Shown here: positions 28,326 through 39,782 of the stretch, in pieces
Layout of the letters: each line of letters opens with the position of its first letter
How positions within the stretch are numbered: the first letter of the stretch is position 1
Source: Polytrichum commune
Lineage: Eukaryota; Streptophyta; Polytrichopsida; Polytrichales; Polytrichaceae
Assembly (NCBI GenBank): GCA_950295325.1
Contig: OX485808.1
Coordinates: 2,604,501 to 2,668,500 of the forward strand
DNA: 64,000 bases
Reading direction: 5' to 3'
Notes under the pieces: generated by a model
The model's input: the letters and a program-made list of their open reading frames with translations, nothing else
Told to the model about the DNA's origin: nothing
The model's database searches: none
Program-made: the position numbers and the translations under genes

Positions 28326-28637
28326 CTACTTCGGCTGGTCGGGGCCTGCGAGTGCGGTCACTTCTTCCAACTCCTCCAGATCCTCGGTCTCCGTCTCCTC
28401 CTCTTTCTTTTTCTCCTCCACTTTGGCCTCATTGGCCACCTCCTCCACCTTCTTCACGGCCTCATCGTCCACATCGTAATCGGGGTCCAGTGACTTGTTG
28501 AGAGCATTCCGGCTCGGCCGCAGCACGGGCGCCAACGCAATCTCAAACGCAGCCCAGCTGAGCAGAATCCCCGCCGCGGCCACAAGCACCGTGCCCCATA
28601 TCCCCCGCCCAGTGTCCTTCTGGCTCGCCATCGCCAC
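28326..28637 (-). CDS. OEP7: Outer envelope protein 7-like (chloroplast outer membrane)
   Basis: A single-exon, 103-residue protein starts at 28,637 (a second Met is residue 3) and stops at 28,326. Residues 14-38 form one hydrophobic span (GTVLVAAAGILLSWAAFEIA) with a short basic N-terminus. The following segment, around PVLRPSRNALNKSLDPDYDVDDE, resembles the juxtamembrane part of plant OEP7/OEP14, small signal-anchored proteins of the chloroplast outer envelope used as targeting models. Arabidopsis OEP7 is about 65 residues. Here an extra ~45-residue tail is almost purely Glu/Lys/Val (residues 60-93), probably helical and cytosolic. The assignment is from resemblance of the span and flanks, so another tail-less envelope or signal-anchor protein cannot be excluded. 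The 5' flank is a degenerate repeat region. Confidence 0.7.
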   Translation of the reverse strand: MAMASQKDTGRGIWGTVLVAAAGILLSWAAFEIALAPVLRPSRNALNKSLDPDYDVDDEAVKKVEEVANEAKVEEKKKEEETETEDLEELEEVTALAGPDQPK

Positions 28638-28689
28638 AAAAACTACAGCAAACCCTAGCGGAAGCTAAAGCACCAAGCTCGATTCCTGC

Positions 28690-29560
28690 TCCACAACAAC
28701 AAATGTCAAAAAGATCTCCTTCAGCAATTCACAATATAGCTTCCGAAGCAACGAACACAAACAGTCTCCCAAGTAATTCAGCAAAAGGCTTCAGAAGATC
28801 TTCTGGTAACCGTTGTGAGGAGGAATCTCGATGATGTAGTGTCTTTGTAGTGGCTATGAAGTAGATGGCTATAATCCATAACTTTACCCCCCAATTGGTG
28901 TACTCAAAACCTCCCCAAAAAATGATATTAAAACTTGATTTGTTGCTTAGCTCGATTCCTCATGTCGGTGACGTATGACAACGACACGTTTTGACCAATG
29001 TAGGGGTTACACCCCGTGCCCACTCGCCGCTCCCGCGGCTCGTGAAGGCAACTGACTATAACCCTTAGTTTGAGCTCTTTGTGTCCGTTATTATCCTCAA
29101 GCAGCAAACATAAGAGAGCTTCAGAAGAGCTTCAAAGGAGTCTACAGCATCCAGAGCAATAAACACGAAAGACCTCCCAAGCAAGCAATTCGGTAAAAAT
29201 AAAAAAGCTTCAAAACAACCCACAGAGCAATAACCACACAAAAACCTCGGCAGAGCTTCCATCAATGCGTGCAAAAGAGCCACCAAACCCCTAGCAATTC
29301 ACAGAAAAGCTTCTAGAGAACTTCCAAAGAAAATTCACCACAACAAGGAGAGCCTCAGAAGAGCTTCCAAACAGTTTCAATGCATGCAGAGGAGCTACCA
29401 AACCCTAGTCCAGCACTACAAACACGAAAAAACTCCCCAACCAGCAAGCAATTCACACGAAATGGCTTCCAAAAGGCTTGCAAAGTAGTTAACAGCAAAC
29501 AAAAAATTGAAAAGAGCTTACAAAAGTTGAGCTTACAATCAACACAAAAGGACGACGAAG
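28690..29560. repeat. Degenerate repeats upstream of the OEP7-like gene
   Basis: A block near 28,745-28,795, again near 29,150-29,215 and near 29,410-29,470 shares 'CAA..AACACGAAA.ACCTCCCAAGCAAGCAATTC' followed by a GGCTTC/AGCTTC motif. Between them AGAAGAGCTTCCAAA recurs many times. The 28,811-29,060 interval does not fit the pattern and may be a later insertion. No coding sense was found. Confidence 0.5.
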
Positions 29561-30955
29561 GTGGATTGTCCGAGCAAAGTGCAGGGAAGTGAAGGATGTT
29601 GCTGTTCTTGCTTGCTTGCAATTCAAGGCTTTTGTTGTGTGTTTGGTGTTGGGTGTATTTGTTTTGAGGATGGGTTGAAGCAAGTGGTAGCTTGCCACGG
29701 GACAAAAGGATGGAATGTGGCCCACCTGAACTGCCACATGGCTTGCTATTTGTCATGAGCAGATTCTGGATGGAGTGGACTACTCTAATTTTGGCTCCCA
29801 GTGTCAATTTCTTGGTTTTTGGTGTTCAGAGTCCGGAGAGATTTCTGGGCATAATCAGTCAAGATCCCAGTGTTTCCGATTCAACCGGTTTCATGTTGAT
29901 ATCTTTCGGTTCTTTATGAAATTGGGGTATATTCTATAGATTCCTCTAAGACGATTGGTAATCATCCTGAAGTCTTGAATTTCAACCGGTGATTTCTCAA
30001 ACTCGAACAGGTCATCTGTAACTAGGAATCACTTCTCCCCATTCATTGCTGAGCATGTCCACAAGTTCTCATTATGACACCTCTAAATTCATACTGTTCA
30101 ATTTACAGGTGAACTTTGACAAAACAGATACCCATGCGATTTCATTATCACCAATTTAGAGGTGCTCTCTCCCCTCTTAATCCTTCTGCCCCTTCAAATA
30201 AGCAACTTCTAGAGGGGCGAGATTCAACTCCTATGTAAAGGTATCAACTACCAATATCTCACAATCTTTGATCAAATAAATTCTCAGTTTCAACTATTTC
30301 TGTGTAAAGCATTGTGTATTGCAAGATGTTAGATTTGATTATGAGACCCACAACATGTTATAGTGCTCATATTAATCTCAATTTCCATTCATAAAATATC
30401 TAAGATCAATATACATATACAAAGCACTATCAATTGAGTGAGTGCTAAAGTGGATTGCAAAAGTGAATTTGGTTTCATAACACCTACCAAGGGGGGAATA
30501 TTAAAAATCTACACCCCTATGGGTTGGTTGGTCATAGCATTATTCAACCATGTGGGTCGATTCCATGACCTTGGAACATGTCAAATATATTTTGTGGGTC
30601 CCTAGACAAAGTAAGATTATTCGTTCACTATTCATGCATTCAAGTTGACACTTGGAAATTTGGGTGGAGTTATACTCTCGACACTATTCACAAGAATCAC
30701 TATTCATCCCAATATTATTCACTAAAAATACTATTCATAGCAACACTATCACTGAAAATACCAACACTATTCGCAATATTCTCACTATTCATGATTCGTA
30801 CTACTGTCAATTTCTTTCCTATTATCTAGGTTGCTTCCCATGTAGGTAAAATAGTGGAGACCCATGTCAGATGCTAAATATAGAATGGAACACTACCATA
30901 TAGGTGAATAATGGAATAGTTGCTGTTTCATACCAATTTAGCTACCTAGACTATT
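29561..30955. other. Intergenic; degenerate ACTATTCA minisatellite at 30,625-30,800
   Basis: No gene. Near 30,625-30,800 the words CACTATTCA / ACTATTCAT recur at irregular 10-30 bp spacing. A similar cluster of ATTATTCA words occurs near 39,375-39,445. Confidence 0.5.
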
Positions 30956-31258
30956 CGGGGCAAGGAGTAAATTTGAAGGGCTATTACCCTTATTTTGGGG
31001 TCCAGCCCTTCACTTTCCCTTCAAAATATTTTGCAACCCTTCAAAAAGGAAGGGTTAATTTTCTATAAACCCTTCAAAATGAACGGCAAAAAAAAGTAAC
31101 CCTTCAAAAAAAAAGTAAACATGATAATGTGAACTTTCAACAAAAACTTCAATACATACATGAAGGGCAATTTTTGAGGTAACCCTTCATTTTGAAAGGG
31201 AAAATTTTGAGTTACCCTTCCCTATGAAATACAAGCAACCCTTCAAATTTATGCCCTG
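30956..31258. mobile_element. hAT-like MITE with many CCCTTCAAA subterminal repeats
   Basis: The left end CGGGGCA..AGTAAATTTGAAGGG and the inverse of the right end, CAGGGCATAAATTTGAAGGG, are imperfect inverted repeats about 300 bp apart. The interior holds about ten CCCTTCAAAA/TTTTGAAGGG words. Similar words cluster at both ends of hAT2 (9.4-10.6 kb). No 8-bp duplication is visible. Confidence 0.55.
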
Positions 31259-31707
31259 ATTTGGGGTCTCCAACCCTGATTTAGTGTTCATGTGGCTATA
31301 AATAACAATCCCCAGGCTCTATAATAGTAAACAAGTGTTTTCACCCTTCCCCTCCCCCAGTTCACCCTCCCCTCGGTAGGTGTTATGAACATTCCCCCAA
31401 ACAGTAATGTGTACCTCGCCTTCATTTACAACAAAGATTTCAGCCATTCATCACCTTGATTGAGTCACCGGATTACTGAAAAGGAAGGAGTAAATGAACT
31501 CCAGTGAGGTTAAATTCAATGTGCACATTGCTGAAATTGAACATTCACATTTGTGCATCCCAAATGGCAGACGAGGCAATTCTTCTTCCTACATAGTTTA
31601 CAAGGCATGTGATGTCCAATGATGTCATGAACTCTTACTATTTTGCAGCACGTGTTAGGATTTTGGCAGGTACATAAGTTTACATGCCTATAGAGCTTGA
31701 AAGAGGG
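31259..31707. other. Downstream flank / 3'UTR of the NOL gene
   Basis: No additional coding exon. Since NOL is on the reverse strand, the part next to 31,707 is its 3'UTR. Confidence 0.5.
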
Positions 31708-34700
31708 TCAATCCTCTGGAACATAGCGGTCCTTTCTTGCTTTGAACAGCAGCCTCTGCAACACACACGAGTTAATTCAAGCCTTCAGGTGGCATATCAC
31801 AAATTCTTGATAAAGGAGGTTTTTGTCTCCAGCATCTCATGAAGCCAAGAGGGGAAATATACTCAAATTACTAGTTGAGCAATATCGAAGATGTCAAGCC
31901 AATGGGCATGATATGCAGGGTTCAAACTCACAGCAAGTATTTGAGTGTATGCTTTGAATCCTGTAAGGAAACGTGTGTAGGTGCTGTTGCTCTTGTTCTC
32001 TGCAGCAATAGCACGAACTCGTGGCACAAGAAACTTCGCAACCTGGAAAGGGACACAATGAGAAAATTTATTTGTAGGAGTTTATGGATTGAAGTCTACG
32101 AATGAAGAACTAGATAATATAAAGATATTTGGATGTGTTTGTACGTCTGTGTGAGAGAAGAGGAAAGTTTCTGGAATTGAAGGCTCTGCATTGTCTGAAC
32201 ACAATCAGAGATTAGCTTCGTACCGTTTCAGCAGGCTCAGCAAGAACATTGATGAAAAACTTGGCCTGTAACCCCAAGTGAAGACATGAGTTAGCTTGCA
32301 AAATAAGTCAGAGGCAAACAATGTGACCTTTCTTCTGATTTTCACATGAAACAGCTCCCTGGTAACTCTTTACAATTGCCACTTTTCTGCCAGTGATTCT
32401 TGAAGTGCATTTGGCTCTTGGTTTAACAAGCAAACTTAATGATCAATATCATTCCCTTGACTAGTGAACCTTATTGCGGATGATGGCAATACTATCCATA
32501 GAGGCAAAAGGATTCCTATACCTGGCGAGAGTCACTCCCTGACATGAGAAGGTCAGTGGTCACCATGCCTGGCTGTCAACCCGAGACCACAAGGTGCAAA
32601 TTAGTACATGAAATCTACCCTAAATGGAGATGTTGATAAGTACAAGTGACATGGTACAAAATGCTTCAAAGTATTATATCCGCAAAAAAACAAATTTCAA
32701 CAGATGCTTGTCACTGAGCATCGGTGTCTTACTGAGAGGTTGTGAACTACTACATTCCGAATATTTGACTGCTTAAGCTCTGCCTGCACAACAAAGTACT
32801 GCAATCAGACAGCCATAATGACATGTTCATGACAAGGAAGTACAGATACAGCCTATCCAATACAAGGACGAATGTAGAGAACAATGATAATATATATATA
32901 TATATATGTTTGCTCATTTTGTATGACTACAGGTTCCCCATTCTGAGGAACATCACCTCCACCCAAAAAAGGAAACAAATCGCACCCAGTAAGGTATATA
33001 TACCCAAAACCAGCACCTGACCTATAACAAACACTGAGAAATCTTGTACAATAGGTACATATTATGAGGGTTTACACTACCTAAACATCTGATGTAGGTG
33101 TTGGTTTTAGGTCACCTACAGAAAAACTTTAAAGCCCTTGCATACGGTATCCAAATAATGCGATATTTAACGTGTTGGTATAATCTTAAACTGGTGTAAA
33201 AGAAAATCAAATTTCTGTACCATTTTAATACTAGAAACTGTGCTCAACGCTTATATTGTCGGCTTACCTTGGTCAGTATGATATTATTGTCCAGCCCAGA
33301 ACATACAATGACCATGCCATACGCATCCACAGCAAGGTTGTGTTTACAATTTCATTCAGGGTGGAAAGTGTAACTGAAAATCCATTGCACGAAAGTAGAA
33401 CCCACACACAGACCTGCAATGATTTTGTGAATTGAGCTAGGCTGCGCTTTGTGGCTCCATAGGCTGCAAATCTGGCATGACATTGTTGCAATTTCTCACC
33501 ATTATTATATTGCCCATTAGTTACTGTTGTTTTCAATAATGGGTCAAGCTCAAAATGCTGCAACTACAGTAAATAGAAATTGCCATACCTAGGGGTTGGA
33601 TTCCCATCAGCTCCTGCACCATCCATATTGAAGATGTGGCCGCCTCGTGGCTGGTCCCTCATTAATCTGATAGCCTACTTAACATGAATCAACCTTACAA
33701 ATTAGCTTCTCACCTTGTATGGAAATCTGAGCTTGTACATAGAATCTAGGTAGTTCCGAAGTCAGTTTGAGCATATCATCTCTGCTCACCGCTACACCAA
33801 TTCTGCCCTAAAGTATAGATGATTACACTGCAACAAAGGCCATGACATTTGACCTGAAGATTTATACAGGACCATCCTCGTGGCCCATACTAAAGGGATT
33901 CAAAGAGAAACTCCTCCCTAAATCTGGTAGACTTTTAAGTGGAGGAAGGCAACCTCAAATGCTGCTTATTCATTAGGACAGTTTCCGAAAATCATGACCT
34001 TTGTAGTCAAGTACTGCGATTTCCAATTAGATCAACCATTAGAAACAACTTGAGTGTGATACATACACGTCATGTACCTGCCTGCAGCAAAGCATAACAC
34101 CAAGTGTGTTTGTCTCCACAATCTCCCTGCCAAAAACCATGAGGATGACCAATTTCTTCAGCAACATATTATTTTGTGAGGGATTAACGGTAAAGGCAAC
34201 ACATATTACGTTCACCATTTCCGTTAACCTTAAGTGTTGATTTGTGTTCGTAACAAACGTAACACAAATTCAGGTGGCAATTTATTCCCAAACCTCAGTA
34301 CTTTGAAAGCAGCATGGCCGTTGCAAAACTTTTAACTTTAAAAGGAGATTATACATGAAAGGAAAGACTGATTCTCACATTATATCAGCATCATCTGAGT
34401 CCACCAGTGACTTATACTTGTACGCATTTGTTCCTGCATTGTTAATCTGTGCATGTAGAAAACAGAACCATCCCCACCCAAATATAATCACCTTCATATT
34501 CTTATACAAAGCATTTCAAGACATCCAAGCCCTGAATCTCACAATGCCCACATTTCCTGTTCAATTCATAGAGCGGACAACATCCAGAACAATATGAAAT
34601 GTATTTCACCTAGATATTTGGACTACACAATCTGGTCTAAGCAAGAAAATTGATAAAGGACATTCACATATCTGGCAGTTTTAAGAGTCCAGGGAGATAC

Positions 34701-36247
34701 TAACCCAAATATCAGCATGTCCAACATTACTCTTCACATAATCAGCTAGTGCTTCTATGCTCTTTGCATCACGGACATCACACGCCATACCCTGTCACAA
34801 AATCAATGTCATCACTGTGAATACCCTTCACAAGCAACACCAGGACAAACTGCTCAAAACTAGCGAGGAGATGTCAGAGGAGAGTAGACTCACCCATGCA
34901 CGTTTCTCTCCAAATTCCTTTGTAAGTTGCTCCAATGTGCTTTGAACCCTTTCCTCTGGAGGGAACAAAAAACTCAAGTCAAATCAGCGCACACTGAGAT
35001 GCTTGGAAAATACCAAGGTGAACGCAAATAGAAGAGATTTACGAAGTCTAATAGAGGTTTTGGCATAGGGCCCTAGTAAGTAATTGTGTAACTAGGAGCA
35101 TGGAGGTCCATGATACATAAGCTTAAATCATGGAGCTTACATTGAGATAGACAAGTGGGGAGGGGGCAGCTGGATCATGCCTGATCGTGAGCAGATGATG
35201 ACATTGTCTCCATTTCGAAGAAATTCTTCAGCAAGTGCCAAGCCAATACCTGCATACGCATATGTTTCCAAGCCATGTTCATGGTTAATGTACCACTTCG
35301 GAAAGTTGTTGTGATTCACATACAAAATTCCATAGACTTGTGAATGTATCTTGAAACCTGTGGCATAAGTCGAGGTCAGGGCTATCTTTGGAATGAGATA
35401 ATATTTGAATTCCAATCAACCCTTGCTCCGTTTCCTTCAGTCATCCGTAGGTGTATTACAATGAGACAAGAATCTCTTGTAGCAGTCTATTTTCGAAGTC
35501 CCTAAATTCACTCATGGCTGAGGCGATGCAACATTCAATTGATTTCTGAAGCCTTTTCTGTGTTTTATTAACCTAGTGAAAGGAGCCAAAAAATCGGTGC
35601 CAGCTGTCCTGCACCTTTAAAAACCCAAAATGCTGTAGTATAGAAGGACAGGCAATTCAAGTTCAAAATCTCTATGAGATGTTGCGACATTCCAATGGAG
35701 CTTCAAATTTGCTCCTTAACATAAAGTTCCCAGAACTGGGTTTGCTTGCTCTGCTTCCAATAACCCCAAGAAATTACACCAGCTCACATATTATCGCCCA
35801 AGCTTTAATGCAGTACTTAGTCAAGTAAACCCAATTTGAACGTTCAACCAGAAATCATCAGAGGACGAGCAGTAGCCGTAATTTGGTAAACTTGCAAAAA
35901 GGGTGGATTCAATTCTTCGCACTAAACCGGTGGAGCTCACCTTTAGTCGACCCGGTGATGAGCACATTGAAACTGGAAACCGCAGAACTCCTCCCAGACA
36001 CCGCCTCAGGAACCCCCTCCTCCTTGGCAGCTGTCAAACTACACCGCACCAGCAACCGAGCTCCTCCTCCTCCTCCTCCTCCTCCTAATTCAAGTCCTCC
36101 ATTCAAGCTCCTGAGCTCAGCGCCATACACTCCAGCAGTTCGCAGTGATGATGAGGATGGAGCCCTCAAAGCAGCAACTAGTGTGAGGCTGCGATGCCGC
36201 TCGGGAAGGAGAGCAGGCAGAGCAGGCAGCGAGAGCGCCATCGCCAT
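31708..36247 (-). CDS. NOL: Chlorophyll b reductase NOL (short-chain dehydrogenase)
   Basis: Thirteen exons join in phase to 362 residues: 36,247-35,941, 35,249-35,181, 34,955-34,894, 34,791-34,705, 34,446-34,379, 34,126-34,078, 33,674-33,589, 33,471-33,414, 32,783-32,733, 32,572-32,522, 32,265-32,224, 32,042-31,932, 31,755-31,708. NOL, with its partner NYC1, reduces chlorophyll b to 7-hydroxymethyl chlorophyll a at the thylakoid, the first step of chlorophyll b and LHCII breakdown. Residues 1-~85 look like a chloroplast transit peptide, including eight glycines at 55-62. The SDR fold follows: NVLITGSTKGIG (94-105), ICSRS, INNAG (176-180), YGATK with Tyr247 and Lys251, and NLSPGMVTTDLLMSG. 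The C-terminus KARKDRYVPED is typical of plant NOL. The intron after exon 2 begins GC instead of GT. No serine lies between residues 225 and 246, where many SDRs have one. Confidence 0.95.
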
Positions 36248-36330
36248 AACTTAGCTCGCAATCGCAATCCCTCTCTCTCGCAATCTCTCGCTCTCTCTAT
36301 TTGGGAGTGTGCGGGGATGAAGCGGATGGA
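36248..36330 (-). promoter_or_regulatory. NOL 5' leader, GA/CT-rich
   Basis: Immediately upstream of the NOL start the reverse strand is a run of GAGA-type repeats (forward strand CTCTCTCTCG... near 36,270-36,300), a common feature of plant leaders and core promoters. No TATA box was recognised, and the start site is not resolved. Confidence 0.4.
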
Positions 36331-36364
36331 GAATTTCGAGGTGTCATCGAGATTACCATGTTAA

Positions 36365-37356
36365 TGCCCCCTTCCCACCTGACTTTAGATAATAAATAAG
36401 ACTAAAAGTTGGTTCTAACAACCCGGCCTTCACACCATTGACATTATCTAGTGCCGAGCCTAGTTGGCAAATGATGTGGCATGGCTTAAAAGTGGAGGTT
36501 TTAAGCCTCAAGCACTGATCCTCCCATCAGTACCTAAACATGAGGCAAGAATATAGGAGCTTTAAAAGTGTCACCTCCCGCCCTTGTGATTGGTTGCTTT
36601 TTAATATTAGGGCCACTTCACACACGAGCCAAGAACCGTGACCATGAAATTGTGAGAGCCCAAAGAAAGTGTCCAAAGGCCGTCCCAACACACCTCCAAA
36701 ATCATGTAGTGTGGTCATGGACCCTCAAGTGTAGTATGAAGCCATATGTGACCGGGCCCTCAACCAAATGCTATTTCAATGAATTTCTATCCATGCAGGT
36801 CCTCAACAATGATAAAATAGAATAAATCAACTGTTGTGAGTGTTCGGAGTGCCATGGTCTCCCGGTTTTGTGTTTGGCCCTACCTCCAAGAGACGGTTTT
36901 TGAAAATAGTCCAAGTGACCATGAAACATGATCCATTCGATGCCATGTCAAATGATGGGTAACTCTCAAATGATGGAACATTTTCAAATAAATTATTGTC
37001 ATGAAAGAAGTTCTAAAACATTGCCATATACATTTTATTTTTTTATCAATATAATATCAATACAATGGTCATTTAGGGGGTAAGGTTTCTACTATGACCG
37101 GCTATGACTGTTTTGTGAAGTAGTCAGGTGGACTTCTCCTCTTGGTGAAGTTGTCCAATACACTTCTCCTCTAAGTGGTTACACTACGGCCGGTCAAGAC
37201 TTCTTAAGGCATTATTTTATTGTCTTTTCATCTTCTCCGGGATATCATCCCTCGCCTCAAATAACCATGTCTTGGGCTAAAATTCTTGACCGATCAGTGC
37301 ACTTCTCCACCGTAGTGTAAAGCGGCCCTTAGCTAAAGTCAAGTGGGAAGGGGGCA
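36365..37356. mobile_element. Family A MITE interrupted by a family B element
   Basis: It begins TGCCCCCTTCCCACCTGACT and ends AAGTGGGAAGGGGGCA, with TAA on both sides (36,362-36,364 and 37,357-37,359). The first ~245 bp match the 279-bp arm of the 21.5-kb family A copies. After removing the insert it is about 270 bp, so an internally shortened member. Confidence 0.75.
36610..37328. mobile_element. Family B MITE nested in the family A copy
   Basis: It starts GGGCCACTTCACACACGAGC and ends with the diverged inverse GTGTAAAGCGGCCC. TTA flanks both sides (36,607-36,609 and 37,329-37,331). The left ~345 bp match the 27.5- and 38.4-kb copies in reverse; the right part (37,080-37,328) is unrelated and carries repeated ACTTCTCCTC words. 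Confidence 0.65.
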
Positions 37357-37439
37357 TAAGTATGTTTGTGGATGATGGATGAATGTTAGGGTTAATGTTG
37401 TTTTGGTTAGTTGGTGGATTGATTGCTATGATCATGCTT

Positions 37440-38270
37440 AAAGTTACATTCTCAAAGAGTGGTGTCGGGTTATTTAATAATTAACAGCTTTCTAGGTTGT
37501 CATAACTGGGATGGTACATGGGTGAAGCTAGCCTTCCATAGGTTGATTTAGGTTTTTTTAAGATGATGAGTCCCATGGACGCAGGGGGTGGACTCTTCAT
37601 TGGAAACCTAATGACATGCCTGGTTGACTATGAAATAAAACCCCTATATGGAACATTTATAAAGAAAAAAAATGTATGTACTAACAATAAGCTAGAAAAT
37701 GGACTCATGTATATATACTAAGCTTCTCATTTCAATGTGATAATTGCCTACACTACATACAAAAATTATAAATCATGAAATAAATGGACTACATATATAA
37801 TCCACTTTCACTTCCCAACGAGGAAGTCTTTGAACATTTTTTTGTCCATAGAATATAACTCATAATAATACACAACCCTACAACACATTTGAATGAACTA
37901 AGGTAAATTGGATGAAACTAGCACATTTGTTGTCAAGTTTCCTTTCAACCTTAGGGAACATCTTTGTACATCTACTTTTAGTTTGAAGTTCTTCATAGCC
38001 TTCTTAACTGTACACAAATAATACCTCTCCCTTATATATATATATATTAAGTACACTAATGCCTCAAATAATACCCCTTCCTACACTCACGTTAGTTTGT
38101 ATGTGGTATGAAGAGTTCACCCCCCGGGCCTTGGACATACAGTAGTACCTTGTTTAAAATCTTAAAGTTCTCTCAAAAAAATTGGGATTGTAATATGAGG
38201 AGGTCCAAGTTCCAAGGAGTTCACCCAATTTTCATAACTAGGCTCCAATACACGACAAGCTAACTACAGT
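37440..38270. repeat. Dispersed repeat G, copy 1
   Basis: Segments near 37,440-37,590 and 38,145-38,265 match, in the same order, segments near 55,050-55,170 and 55,180-55,285. Shared words include GAGCTAGCCTTACATAGG-like and GTTTTAAATCTTAAAATTCT-like sequences. No termini were determined; an LTR-type or other retroelement fragment is possible. Confidence 0.4.
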
Positions 38271-38437
38271 AGCTCACAATAAAGAATTCCTTCAAAGATG
38301 AATGAAACTCCAAGTTTTGTCTCTCTTTGAGGAACTTTATGGATCACTTAAACTAATAGAATTATCTCTCAACGACCCATCATGTTTTGATAAGGCGTTT
38401 TGCCCCAAATTTATCATTTTATAATGTCAAAGTCTAA

Positions 38438-38926
38438 GGGCCACTTCACACACAAGACTGAGAGTCTGTGACCATTACACTTCAAGCACTCTCATTGGTG
38501 GAAAAGGCAGAGGTGGTCCAAGTTCACTTCACACTATGCTTTGAGGGACCAACGGAGTATGTGAATGCAATATGGATGTAAAGTCTACATGGATTCCTAC
38601 ATGGCATCAAATGGATCATGTTTCATGGTCACTTGGACATTTTTCAAAAACCATCTCTTGGAGGTAGGCCTAACACAAAACCGGGAGACCATGGCACTCC
38701 GGACACTCACAACCGTTGATTTGATTTATTTTATCATATGTGAATAGAAATTCATTGAAATAACATTTGGTTGAGGGCCCAGTCACCTATGACTTCACAC
38801 TACACTTAAGGGTCCGTGACCACACTAGATGATTTTGGAAGTGTCTTGGGATGGCCTTTGGACACTTTCTTTTTGGCCTCTCACAATTTCATGGTCACGG
38901 CCCTTGGCTCGTGTGTGAAGTGGCCC
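38438..38926. mobile_element. Family B MITE
   Basis: A 489-bp copy with ends GGGCCACTTCACACACAAG and CTCGTGTGTGAAGTGGCCC, flanked by TAA on both sides (38,435-38,437 and 38,927-38,929). It is similar over its whole length to the 27.5-kb copy. Confidence 0.8.
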
Positions 38927-38929
38927 TAA

Positions 38930-39782
38930 GAGTGTTCAAGTGGCGTCAAAATCCCCAACTTTGGTGAATTGAAGTGCACTCAGATGTTTGACTTTAATCT
39001 CCAAAAACTCCATACTAACTTAGTAAAGATGTATTGATTCAATCCTCTTTCAATTTCTAGCAAAAATAGAGATAATATTATATAGTAAATTTGCTAATGT
39101 ACTTAATTGAAGGGACAAAAGATACCAGTTGTAGTTACCATACTTCAATCCAAAATTGTTGTATAACCTATACTTGTATGTTTGCATGACACTGCTCATT
39201 GCTTTATTAGCTAAGGATACTTAACTTATTGCATGCCAAATTGGAACTATATTGATTATCTCAATTTGTGATGGAGGGTTAATAGTGTGTGTTGGGGAAA
39301 TTAGTGAAGGTGATACTAAATTTCTTAATGCTATGAAATCAATGCCACCAAAAGATCTAGAAAGCATTGTTCATCTCGGCATTATTCATAGCAACAATTT
39401 ACATTGAAAGTTCCGACATTATTCATCATGGCATTATTCACTGACAAGTATGTGTTTGCATGTATATATATATAATAAAAATAAAAATAAACTTTTATTT
39501 TATTTTTATCACTCTACAAGCACTGTAGAGCGCGTTTTTTCTTTTTCTTTTTGGAAGTTTATGGTAAATGAGCATGTATTTTTACTAAGTATCACTTAGT
39601 AAAAATTCAGCCCTCAATAATTTTGAGACTTTGGCAAAATAGTGCGTGATTTGGGAATCACACAATTCATGGTATTTAGTGTCATGTGCACTATGTGCAA
39701 ACGGCCTAAACTAGATGCCTAGTGGTCTCAAAGTGTCACGCCCGCTAATTGCCAATATGTTGTTATTCATCAACATAAGTAA
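38930..39782. other. Intergenic, AT-rich
   Basis: No gene. It contains ATTATTCA words near 39,375-39,445 and an AT-rich low-complexity stretch at 39,460-39,510. Confidence 0.5.
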
